A DNA stretch of 64,000 nt from G965233625 sp965233625. GTDB taxonomy: Bacteria > Planctomycetota > Planctomycetia > Pirellulales > Pirellulaceae. Numbering within the stretch: position 1 is the first letter of the stretch; each line of letters begins with the position of its first letter. The stretch is taken from positions 5,642,001 through 5,706,000 of the forward strand of contig OZ247499.1 of NCBI GenBank assembly GCA_965233625.1, read 5' to 3'. Position numbers and translations under genes: made by a program. A model generated the notes under the pieces. The model had not been told where the DNA came from. It ran no database searches and saw nothing but the letters and a program-made list of their open reading frames with translations. Shown one piece after another: positions 36,512 through 44,150 of the stretch.

Positions 36512-36997
36512 CTATTCGTCCAGCAGGCTGACGCACATCTTTCGCAGAATCTTCTTCAGAGATTTCAGCTCGCTGCCGGATAACGCCGCCATGATGTTCT
36601 GCTCCATCGCGCGGACATCCGGCTTGACCTTGGCGGCCAGCTTCTTGCCCTGCGGCGTTAGCTTGATGATCACGCGGGAGCGGTTCTCTTCATCCACCAT
36701 CCGCACGATCAGATCCGCCTTCTCAAGCTTCCGCATTAAGCGTGAGAGATTGGACGCGTCGATGCCCAGGTAGCTGGCAATTTCAGACGGAGAGTCCAGA
36801 CCCATCTCCAGCTTAAGCAGCAGATTGGCTTCCATTCCGTTCAAACCATGCCGCTGCACCGCCGCCGCCAGCGCCGAAGACAGTCCCCGCGACGCCATGT
36901 GCAGGCCGCACGCGATCCGCTCCTGGTCGGTGACCGGGATGGCGTCGCACTTTTGCATCATCAACGCGCTTTTGCCACTGTTCTTCTTTGCCGCCAT
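36512..36997 (-). CDS. MarR-family transcriptional regulator
   Basis: 161 residues. The winged-helix part is LNGMEANLLLKLEMGLDSPSEIASYLGIDASNLSRLMRKLEKADLIVRMVDEENRSRVIIKLTPQGKKL, with the recognition helix at DASNLSRLMRKLE and the wing at ENRSRVIIKLT. Helices at both ends form the dimer interface. Twenty-six bases before the start lies a perfect inverted repeat (37023-37047), which fits autorepression. The gene is downstream of, and in the same direction as, the propeller/esterase-like gene. Confidence 0.92.
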   Translation of the reverse strand: MAAKKNSGKSALMMQKCDAIPVTDQERIACGLHMASRGLSSALAAAVQRHGLNGMEANLLLKLEMGLDSPSEIASYLGIDASNLSRLMRKLEKADLIVRMVDEENRSRVIIKLTPQGKKLAAKVKPDVRAMEQNIMAALSGSELKSLKKILRKMCVSLLDE

Positions 36998-37022
36998 GTA
37001 AACTCCTTAGACGCGTCATCCA

Positions 37023-37047
37023 CAACACTGGTCATTTACCAGTGTTG
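37023..37047. promoter_or_regulatory. operator-like inverted repeat upstream of marR-type gene
   Basis: CAACACTGGT and ACCAGTGTTG are perfect inverted 10-base arms separated by five bases, starting 26 bases upstream of the regulator's ATG. Size and position are typical of MarR autoregulatory operators. Confidence 0.75.
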
Positions 37048-37086
37048 CATGGCAAGGCGTCAAGGTCAATCGCGACAGCGGGAACC

Positions 37087-39507
37087 TTATTCGCTCAGCA
37101 GGAACTGCCACATCTGTGGAGATGCTTTCCGCCAGCTCGCCCAGCCGGTGCCGTCGGCGGTGGCCGTCGCGGTGACCTGATGCCCTGCTTCTTTCAGCAT
37201 GGTGGCAAGGGTTTCCGACTGCGCAGCCATGTTCCAGTTCTCAGACGGATTGCGGAACTCGTACCTGGCCCACTGAATTTTGACGTTGCATGGATCAGGT
37301 GGCAGTTTGACCAGTTGCTTGAGCATCGGATGCATCAGGTCAAAAGCGAACGGCGAATGGAACGCCATCCGGCCGATCTTGTCGCCCGCCGGTAGCGAAG
37401 CCATCAGCGCCACCGTGGCGCCGAAGCCGCTGCCATAACTGCTACGTTCCTCGCGCTTGTCCGAGACCCGGTAGCCCTTGGCGATACGCGGCAGCAGTTC
37501 TTTGGCGAACATTTCTGGATAACCTGCCGCGCCCTGCAACGGGTAGAACCGCCAACCGATAAACACCGCCACGGCCGGCGACACCTTCTTCGTACGTATC
37601 AGTTCATCCAGCACGGCCGCCTGAATGCCGCCTTCTAACGCGACCTGACCGTCGTGCACAAAGACAACCGGGTACTTCTTGACGGAATCTTTATAGCCCG
37701 GCGGGAGGTACACCGTAACGGGCACTTTCTGCTTCAGTTCTGCACTCTGCAGATCAAAATTTTCAAGGCTGCCAGCCAGTCTGGCCGGACGGTCAACACT
37801 GCTGGGCGTGGCGGCGTGCGGCGTGTGCGTATCGAACCACGAAAGCGTCAGCGGCTTGCGTGGTTGCACAAAGTTAGGCTCCATTTCGCCGGACAGCAAC
37901 GAGCTAACCAGGGACCGTTTATTCAACGGATCAGGCATCGGTTGATAGTCTGCAAAGAACGTGTAAGAAGCGCGAGTTGCCGCTGGCAGGCGGACACCGT
38001 AGTAGAAGAGTTGCGTGCCGGGTGCACGTTGCATCGCGCGTTCCTGCCGGACGCCGAAAAGTTCGCTGGCGACGGCAACGTCCTGATAATCGCCCTGCAA
38101 CACGAAGTGCACATATTCGTCTTCCACAAGCGGCAGCGATTTACCTTTCAGGTAGCTGGCGATTTCTGCGGCTTTATCTTCACTTGCTTCCACACGCTTA
38201 AGGAAGGCGGCAAAATCCGGCCCCACCATCATGTCTGTGGCAGCAACAGCGCCTGCCGATTTGCCGGCAACCATGTCCACCCGCGCGATTGCACCCAGAC
38301 TTCTTACAAAAACGCTCCGCCCCGCGACGCAGGGCAGCGACCACGTTAGACCATCTGTGCCGCCGTCCTCCACCTCAAAGACCTGTTCCGCGGCAACCTC
38401 CTGAAAACCATCCCTGGTAACGTCCCCCAGATGTAACGATCCCTTAATCGTCGACACAACCAGCCGCCCGGCGGCTGTCGCGAGAAACCCATCGCCGGGC
38501 GAGCGGGTCCGCCAGGCACGTTTACCCGTCTGCGGATCGACCGCAACCAGGAACCTGGACGAATACGAACAAAGCAATCCACCAGACATCACGGGCACAC
38601 AATAACTGTTGCGGATATCGCGACCGCTCCACCGTTGCTTCGCCCCCGAAGCTTTCAGGTTGACGGCGGTAGTCCCGTCGCGGCCATCATTCAAAAACAC
38701 GCCGCCACCAGGCAGTGGGACGGGAATCACGGACCAGGCAGGCATGCCACGGGCGCCGCCATGCGGCTGTGACCAGATCGTGTCACCATCCTCTGGATCG
38801 ATAGCCAGCAGGTCCGTGTTGCTCGCCGCCAGGATCGTTTCCTTGCCGGCGATGTCCGTGACAATGGGCGACTGAAAAGCGGCTTCACCGTTGCCCGCCT
38901 TCCACAGGACTTTACCGGTTTCGCACTCAAAGCCCATGATGGCGCCGGCACGGGAGCCAACCGCCAGTATCAGCACGCCCTTGTGAACGATGGGAGAAGC
39001 GCCGAAGCCGTAGAAGTTTGGCTGAACCTTAAATTCTTTCTTTAGATTCTTTGACCAGATCTGCGCCCCGTCCTGCAAGGAATAGGCGGCCAGATCGCCG
39101 AACGGTGAAAGATGATACGCGTGCTTCCGGTCTACGGCGGGTGTTGCCAGCGGTCCGTCGAAAGAGCCGTTTTCGCCCTTCATGATCTTGCCGGTGGATG
39201 TCCGCCAGAGCGTTTTGCCCGTCGAAGCATCCAGCGCGACCAGGAATTCTTCGCCAGCTTCCTGATCGGCCATGGCCGAAATCAGACGCTGTCCCGACTT
39301 CACGACGCCGGAGTACCCGCTGCCAAATGGCTGCTTCCAGATTACCTTCAATTGCACCTTGCCGGTCGCCGCCACGGCGTCGCCAACAACACCGGCGCCG
39401 TTGTACCGGGGGCCGCGGATGGAAGGCCAGTCCTGCGCCGGCGCGGGCAGTGTACCGCCGGTTAGTAGAGCCAGACACATTGCACACAGCAGTAATGGAC
39501 GTTTCAT
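37087..39507 (-). CDS. exported PQQ-type beta-propeller fused to esterase-like domain
   Basis: 806 residues from ATG 39507, where a signal peptide starts (MKRPLLLCAMCLALLTGGTLPAPA). Residues 25-410 are propeller blades of the PQQ/BamB kind (WPSIRGPRYNGAG, LVALDASTGKTLWRTS, GFECETGKVLWKAGNG, LVAVDPQTGKRAWRT). The last 300 residues resemble an esterase D/enterochelin esterase fold (KVPVTVYLPPGYKDSVKKYPVVFVHDGQ). In the nucleophile elbow, GSGFG replaces the usual G-x-S-x-G, so the catalytic Ser appears to be Gly and the domain may be inactive. A palindrome lies about 100 bases upstream. Confidence 0.85.
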   Translation of the reverse strand: MKRPLLLCAMCLALLTGGTLPAPAQDWPSIRGPRYNGAGVVGDAVAATGKVQLKVIWKQPFGSGYSGVVKSGQRLISAMADQEAGEEFLVALDASTGKTLWRTSTGKIMKGENGSFDGPLATPAVDRKHAYHLSPFGDLAAYSLQDGAQIWSKNLKKEFKVQPNFYGFGASPIVHKGVLILAVGSRAGAIMGFECETGKVLWKAGNGEAAFQSPIVTDIAGKETILAASNTDLLAIDPEDGDTIWSQPHGGARGMPAWSVIPVPLPGGGVFLNDGRDGTTAVNLKASGAKQRWSGRDIRNSYCVPVMSGGLLCSYSSRFLVAVDPQTGKRAWRTRSPGDGFLATAAGRLVVSTIKGSLHLGDVTRDGFQEVAAEQVFEVEDGGTDGLTWSLPCVAGRSVFVRSLGAIARVDMVAGKSAGAVAATDMMVGPDFAAFLKRVEASEDKAAEIASYLKGKSLPLVEDEYVHFVLQGDYQDVAVASELFGVRQERAMQRAPGTQLFYYGVRLPAATRASYTFFADYQPMPDPLNKRSLVSSLLSGEMEPNFVQPRKPLTLSWFDTHTPHAATPSSVDRPARLAGSLENFDLQSAELKQKVPVTVYLPPGYKDSVKKYPVVFVHDGQVALEGGIQAAVLDELIRTKKVSPAVAVFIGWRFYPLQGAAGYPEMFAKELLPRIAKGYRVSDKREERSSYGSGFGATVALMASLPAGDKIGRMAFHSPFAFDLMHPMLKQLVKLPPDPCNVKIQWARYEFRNPSENWNMAAQSETLATMLKEAGHQVTATATADGTGWASWRKASPQMWQFLLSE

Positions 39508-39609
39508 GAACCAGACCCGTACAAAGGAAAAACCGAAATGCGACCGCACGGAACCACCTGGCGATTCAACTGCGGATCGCCACCGCCTGAATGTGCCGCG
39601 CATTAGATG

Positions 39610-39630
39610 TCATGTCAACAGTTGACATGA
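39610..39630. promoter_or_regulatory. perfect 21-base palindrome upstream of the propeller/esterase gene
   Basis: TCATGTCAAC and its exact reverse complement flank a single A. It lies about 103 bases before ATG 39507. The TTGAC/GTCAA half-sites resemble MarR-family operators, but its sequence differs from the repeat upstream of the MarR gene. Confidence 0.6.
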
Positions 39631-39696
39631 TAATTGTTTCACATCAACTAACATTGCTGAACCATTCGCCCTTACGCGCAGCAATGAAAGCCAGGT

Positions 39697-40350
39697 TCAT
39701 TCGCCGGGAGCCAGAGAAGCGGGGTCACCAGCGGATTTATCTTCTGCTGGTTCTAACGGCTGCCCCGTCTCGCTGGCGAAGGTGCGTGCGGCAAGCCGCC
39801 GGATACCGTCGCGGATGCGGGGCGTCATGTGGATCATGCCATCGCGCCGGTGAACCGATACGGCGCCGCAGTTCAGGTCCAGAAAGATAACCTGCTTCTT
39901 CTCACCGGGAATCACCAGCGCGTAACGCCATTCGGGTTCGCACGAATCAGCAGACGCTGACCAGTCGTACGAGCCATCTTCCACCAGGGCATGCCGCGCG
40001 TTCAGCCAGCCGGCGGCGCCGCTGATGTTGCGGTTGGCGGCCACTTCGTACAGTTGCCCCTCGTGTTCGATAATCGGCAGCACCCCGCCGGACTTCTCGA
40101 CCGGCCGCAACCGCCAGGCTTCCACATCTTTATGGTGTCGCACCTTCCACGCCAGATCGCCGCCCCAGAACTGTAAGCTGCGGCGTCCGTTGGTGTAGCG
40201 GTACCACCAGGCAAAACATCCCAGGGCGATCGCCACGATCACAATCGTGAGGATCACCGCCCGGCCGCCCCAGCCGCTGCCGCCAGAACTCGCCTTCACG
40301 GCGGCTGGTCCGGCGTCTGCCGGTTCTACGCTGTCCGGTTCAGCATTCAC
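39697..40350 (-). CDS. single-pass membrane protein of unknown function
   Basis: 217 residues from GTG 40350. A short Ala/Gly/Ser-rich cytoplasmic part precedes one membrane helix (AVILTIVIVAIALGCFAWWY), then an exposed domain (LPIIEHEGQLYEVAANRNISGAAGWLNARHALVEDGSYDW, RYALVIPGEKKQVIFLDLNCGAVSVH). The start overlaps the stop of the upstream gene by four bases (GTGA), so the two are translated together. No family recognised. Confidence 0.7.
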   Translation of the reverse strand: MNAEPDSVEPADAGPAAVKASSGGSGWGGRAVILTIVIVAIALGCFAWWYRYTNGRRSLQFWGGDLAWKVRHHKDVEAWRLRPVEKSGGVLPIIEHEGQLYEVAANRNISGAAGWLNARHALVEDGSYDWSASADSCEPEWRYALVIPGEKKQVIFLDLNCGAVSVHRRDGMIHMTPRIRDGIRRLAARTFASETGQPLEPAEDKSAGDPASLAPGE

Positions 40351-40829
40351 TTGGCGGCCGCATACATTTCTGCGTACTCAACCACCCATAGGTCGATCAG
40401 CTCAATGAACCGCTCCGGGTCGGCTTCGGTCAGGCGTTCGTAGTGAGAGCGTGTGAAGACTTCTTTGTTGTGAATGGCGCCCTTTGCGCTGAGATCGAGC
40501 ACATGCAGATCCGAGAAGGGTCGGACCGTCATTTCCAGCCGGCTGTAATTGTTGGACCGCTGACCGCTTTTGATATTCAAATCATCCCGCGCGCAGGCGG
40601 CGCCCCAGCCACGTTCGCCATAGATGGTTTCGTAGCGGAAGCCGGGAAAGTGGTTCGGCAGGGCGCCAATGCACTGTTCGATGTGTTCGGACAGTTGCAG
40701 GCGGTAACGCGAGTGCAGCGTCTTCAGCTCTTCTTCATTAAGCTGCCTCTCACGCTTCTCACGCTCAAGATCTTCAGCCCTTGACTTACCACGGTTGATT
40801 GCATTTTGCAGGCGTTTTTCAAAGTCCAT
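40347..40829 (-). CDS. hypothetical protein, co-translated with membrane protein
   Basis: 160 residues from ATG 40829. The longer frame to 41018 would read through the neighbouring repeat element and is rejected. The N-terminal half is a charged helix (RLQNAINRGKSRAEDLEREKRERQLNEEELKTLHSRY), likely a coiled coil. The rest has FRYETIYGERGWGAACARDDLNI and FIELIDLWVVEYAEMYAAAK. Function unknown; the GTGA overlap with the next gene suggests a shared complex. Confidence 0.7.
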   Translation of the reverse strand: MDFEKRLQNAINRGKSRAEDLEREKRERQLNEEELKTLHSRYRLQLSEHIEQCIGALPNHFPGFRYETIYGERGWGAACARDDLNIKSGQRSNNYSRLEMTVRPFSDLHVLDLSAKGAIHNKEVFTRSHYERLTEADPERFIELIDLWVVEYAEMYAAAK

Positions 40830-41386
40830 AGCGGAATTATATCTAGACCACGAGGCGCGGACGAGGCCTGTTGCAAGTGGCGTTATCCAGGCGACCCAAT
40901 TCGTCCCCTCGCCCCTTTGGGCATTGGTATCTACACAAGTTTTTCGCTCGCGCACATTAACCCGAAGCGCGAGCGAGGGGCGTTTGATTGAGTGCAGAAA
41001 ACAAGGGGTTTTGGCCAATTGGCACGAAGTCGAAAGCAGCTTAAACGGGCCATTCGCACCAACGCCGGGCGTCCCTCGCTCGCGCTTCGCGCTTAGTGTG
41101 CTGTCCTTATATCAAAGCGTGAAAGCCGCTTCATTGATAGTGCCTCAGATTTGTGTAGACAACGGTTTAACGGCGATATCACGCGACTTTAGGATTTGCG
41201 GCTTTCCGTCTCGCAGCGTTTTTCAGATTCTGTTAACTTTCTCCCCGGCAGCAAGGAATGTTTTCTTGAGCGAAAACGGCTGCTAGCGGACATTTTCACC
41301 AGAATTTGTCCAAGTCCGCGGAAACCAACGCCGGAAAACACCACGCAGAGTGTGGTTGAAGCCGGCCATGCAAGGAAGCAGCCGCC
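40830..41386. other. intergenic region holding inverted-repeat element copy 2
   Basis: About 560 bases. The middle (40953-41100) is the MITE-like element listed separately. The rest shows no recognisable gene; frames here that encode LTRSASEG or KRERG are translations of the repeat. A GGAAGCAGCC string at 41373 resembles the SRP RNA core by chance only. Confidence 0.5.
40953..41100. mobile_element. MITE-like inverted-repeat element, copy 2
   Basis: 148 bases. The left end CACATTAACCCGAAGCGCG and a right end whose reverse complement starts CACACTAAGCGCGAAGCGCG form imperfect terminal inverted repeats. The inside shares CGTTTGAT and GGGGTTTTGGCCAATT with copy 1, in the same order. No coding capacity, so any movement would need a transposase in trans. 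Confidence 0.75.
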
Positions 41387-41662
41387 ATGATCGACGATTC
41401 CACCTGGATCTGTCTGACGATCTTTCTCAACGCCTGCGGCGTCATGGCCCTGGTTGCCGCCCGCCTCAGCGAACGCTGGTTCGTCTCCCGCACACTGCAG
41501 GCCGTGTTCCTGCTCACCCTGCTAATGATCGGCATCAACGCCATTTGCACCTTCCAGGCCGGCAACGTCTGGTGGCTCTGGAGCGCCGTCCTACTCTTCA
41601 TTCTCCCCGTCGGCGCCACCATCGACTTCCGCCGCACCTCCCAGCGTTCCGTTTCATTCTGA
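41387..41662 (+). CDS. small membrane protein
   Basis: 91 residues with three hydrophobic segments (WICLTIFLNACGVMALVAARL, TLQAVFLLTLLMIGINAICTF, VWWLWSAVLLFILPVGATIDF). AAGGAAG lies nine to ten bases before ATG 41387. No family or functional motif; size and topology suggest a membrane accessory protein. Confidence 0.6.
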   Translation: MIDDSTWICLTIFLNACGVMALVAARLSERWFVSRTLQAVFLLTLLMIGINAICTFQAGNVWWLWSAVLLFILPVGATIDFRRTSQRSVSF

Positions 41663-41925
41663 AACCGCCCGCAATGGCTTAAGCTGTATTGCTTCATGGA
41701 CTGCTAGCGCCCGTCCAATCGCCCAGTGCTGAGCATCGTTGATGTGCAATGCATCGATGCGGTTTGTTTTCTGATAGAATTCGCTCGTAGGCTTTGGCGT
41801 CTCGTGGCGCGTGGCTCAGCTATTGCTTTGATTGTGACATCCATTGCCGAAGTCACATTTTTCGACGTCACTCGTCTGAACCGGGTGTTTCTGAACGCTG
41901 GTGGAGCAAGTTCGTCGACAAGTTT

Positions 41926-42354
41926 ATGAGCGAATCAAACGAGATTCCTGAGCATGAGAGTCCCGTCCGGCGCATGATGGCGGACGCCGCTAGCACACCA
42001 TTTCATCCGCTTCACTCGCTCGATGAGGCCCGGCGACACAATGATGGTGTGGCAATTCTGCAAGGAGATTGGGGTGGTCAAATCTACGCGGTAATTCCTG
42101 CGCGGATGATCCGCTGTACGGCTGAAGCGATACAGCAACTGTTATTCGATCTCGACGCCGAGGCATGGTCTTGCAACGAAAACGAAGGCGCAACCATCTA
42201 CTACGAACGTAAACCCGCCGGTACTGGCGTTCCTGGCGGCATGGGAGGCGGCGCCTCTACGGGCGGATTGTGGATACATCCTGAATTCGACGAGATTGCG
42301 GAACAAATACAACTGGTCATCATTGGCGAACAAGAAAAAATCCGTGCTGAATGA
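41926..42354 (+). CDS. hypothetical protein
   Basis: 142 residues from ATG 41926; the open frame extends upstream, but the protein-like part begins at MSESNEIPEHESPVRRMMADAAS. The middle (GVAILQGDWGGQIYAVIPARMIRCTAEAIQQLLFDLDAEAWS) looks like a compact alpha/beta domain; a Gly-rich loop (GVPGGMGGGASTGGLW) follows. No family recognised. Confidence 0.55.
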   Translation: MSESNEIPEHESPVRRMMADAASTPFHPLHSLDEARRHNDGVAILQGDWGGQIYAVIPARMIRCTAEAIQQLLFDLDAEAWSCNENEGATIYYERKPAGTGVPGGMGGGASTGGLWIHPEFDEIAEQIQLVIIGEQEKIRAE

Positions 42355-42454
42355 TCCCGCGACGATCTGATGGCTAAAAGTGGATATTCTTCTGCTGGCG
42401 ACGGTTTGTCTGGATTGCGGATTTGCTTGTTTTGCCCCTAAACCCGCGTAACAA

Positions 42455-43057
42455 ATGAAACACTACGTTTACGGAACGCAGGAATTCAACACCGCATTGG
42501 GGAGCCTATTTGCCGCGCAGGGCCCGGTAATCGCATTCGCACACTTCGATAAACTCGCAACAAGTTCACGTTGGTCGCTACTTCAGACGCTACGTGATGC
42601 TGAGTCGTATTTCGATCGCTTTGTTTGTGATTCATTCCGGCTTGAAAACACCCGGCAATCTCTTCGGAACGGGGACACCTCCGCTTACCATTCGCTGCAA
42701 GCAGCGATCAATTGTGTAACGTTTTATCTGACCAGCACAATGGATTTTCTTAAACACCACCGTCCGCTTTGCCAGATTAATGCCGGCGATGACAAAGCGC
42801 AACAAACGCTGGCCAGTGTCGCGCAACAAGAACTTCCGTTATTGATCGAATGTCAAACGCTACACGGTGATTCGCAGTTTATGCTGGTAGAAGATGATGA
42901 TAACTTGCCCGCTTGGAAGCTGGGCGATTCTATACTGCGAGCGTTTGCCCTTGATCAGTCATACAGCTACAACGGCGTTGTTTTGGCAAAACGTCGATTG
43001 CTGCCGTCAGACGATTTAGAGATGCATCGGCTCAGTCAGGCATTGCCATGGGAGTGA
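42455..43057 (+). CDS. hypothetical protein
   Basis: 200 residues, no signal peptide. It contains VIAFAHFDKLATSSRWSLLQTLRDAESYFDRFVCDSF and a helical middle; no catalytic motif was recognised. The composition is AT-richer than the surrounding hydrolase genes, like the preceding small gene, so this stretch may have been acquired. The ribosome site before ATG 42455 is weak. Confidence 0.55.
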   Translation: MKHYVYGTQEFNTALGSLFAAQGPVIAFAHFDKLATSSRWSLLQTLRDAESYFDRFVCDSFRLENTRQSLRNGDTSAYHSLQAAINCVTFYLTSTMDFLKHHRPLCQINAGDDKAQQTLASVAQQELPLLIECQTLHGDSQFMLVEDDDNLPAWKLGDSILRAFALDQSYSYNGVVLAKRRLLPSDDLEMHRLSQALPWE

Positions 43058-43217
43058 ATGCGACGCTGTCTGTGGTGTCTGAATCAGAGTACCGTAAATT
43101 CCCTCAGACAAACCCGGTTCCATCGGTGGAGTTTGACCTCTGGAAAGGTTGGGGGGTACTCGATCTCGCACGCCCCAACTAAGAGAATCTCCGTAAAAAA
43201 GCACCTGCCGCATGTGA

Positions 43218-43634
43218 TTACCTTTCCATCGTGATGCAGTAATCTGCGAAGCCCAGACGGCGCCAGAAACGTATCGCATCTTCGTTTTGACTTAATACGT
43301 CAATGCGCAGCCGTGGATGCCAGCCGGGAAAGTGCGCCGCCAACGAAGACACCAGCAACCGCCCAAGTCCTTGCCGCCGGAAGGGTCGTGCAACAAAGAG
43401 CTGCCGGAGGTAAACATAGCTGGCTTCTGGCCGGGCCAGAGCGTAACCGGCCGGCGCGCCGGCATGCCGCGCGATGAGGGCGCGGTACTCCCCGGCTAAA
43501 AACTCACGCATTCGCTGCGTGAGTTGATCGCCATCCATCGTGTTGCGGTGCCCTTCGTCGGTAATCAACTGCCCGTTCATCTGAGCCAGAGCCGGTAAAT
43601 CATCAAGCGATGCAATCTCGACGTGAAAATCCAT
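43218..43634 (-). CDS. GNAT-family N-acetyltransferase
   Basis: 138 residues from ATG 43634, where the GNAT fold begins (DFHVEIASLDDLPALAQMNGQLI). The acetyl-CoA loop is FVARPFRRQGLGRLLVSSLAAHF (R-x-x-G-x-G type), preceded by strand 4 (ASYVYLRQL) and followed by LRIDVLSQNEDAIRFWRRLGF, the usual end of the fold. The substrate is not predictable. The upstream extension to 43796 lacks support. Confidence 0.9.
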   Translation of the reverse strand: MDFHVEIASLDDLPALAQMNGQLITDEGHRNTMDGDQLTQRMREFLAGEYRALIARHAGAPAGYALARPEASYVYLRQLFVARPFRRQGLGRLLVSSLAAHFPGWHPRLRIDVLSQNEDAIRFWRRLGFADYCITMER

Positions 43635-44150
43635 GGCCTGACCTTGCTTGCTGGTATTAGAAGAATCGATGTGATCCTCGCCGCAGAGTCTGATTCTAGG
43701 CCAAGCAGAAGATTCCAGCAGCGTCTTCCGTCCTGATAAACACGTAAAAATCCACGGTCTGGCTACTTGGGAAATCAGCGGCGGACCGCTGCGCAACGCG
43801 GCTGCTTGACCGTGTTCTGTGGCGTTATTGCGCCTTGTAATCCGCGGCGCCGTTGTGGTCGTTGCTTGCGTTATGCGCGTTTACAGCCGCAAAAACGGAA
43901 AAAAGCATCATTTTTGGCCGTGTATTGCCGACTAAATACTTCGGGTCAGTATTTTCTGCCACCGCACTGCGGCTGCGCAGGAAATCCGCCCACGAAGTGA
44001 AAGTCTGTCAGCACGATGCTGCGGACCGTACGTCACACGAAACTACCCGCAAACAACGGTAACACGCGCCGATCTTTGCAATTCCGCAGCTCCCGCGTCG
44101 CGGATCGGATGATCAGTGAGCGCACAAGGATGTTTCCTAAGGAGGGACCC
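43635..44150. other. intergenic region between divergent genes
   Basis: About 515 bases between the acetyltransferase and the BON-domain gene. Frames such as 43767-44062 have unlikely composition. The last bases contain the very strong AAGGAGGGA ribosome site of the next gene. Nothing else recognised. Confidence 0.45.

Noticed and set aside
40830..41286. Frames containing LTRSASEG or NPKRERG around the inverted-repeat elements
   Set aside because: They translate the MITE-like repeat itself; start codons and composition are not gene-like. The upstream extension of the gene 40347-40829 was cut for the same reason.
41350..41390. GGAAGCAGCC string resembling the conserved core of SRP RNA
   Set aside because: The paired GGTCAGG / GGAAGG surroundings and hairpin are missing, and it overlaps the ribosome site of the small membrane protein gene.
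43767..44062. Short frames in the gap before the BON-domain gene
   Set aside because: They lack ribosome sites, overlap each other in different frames and end inside the leader of the next gene.
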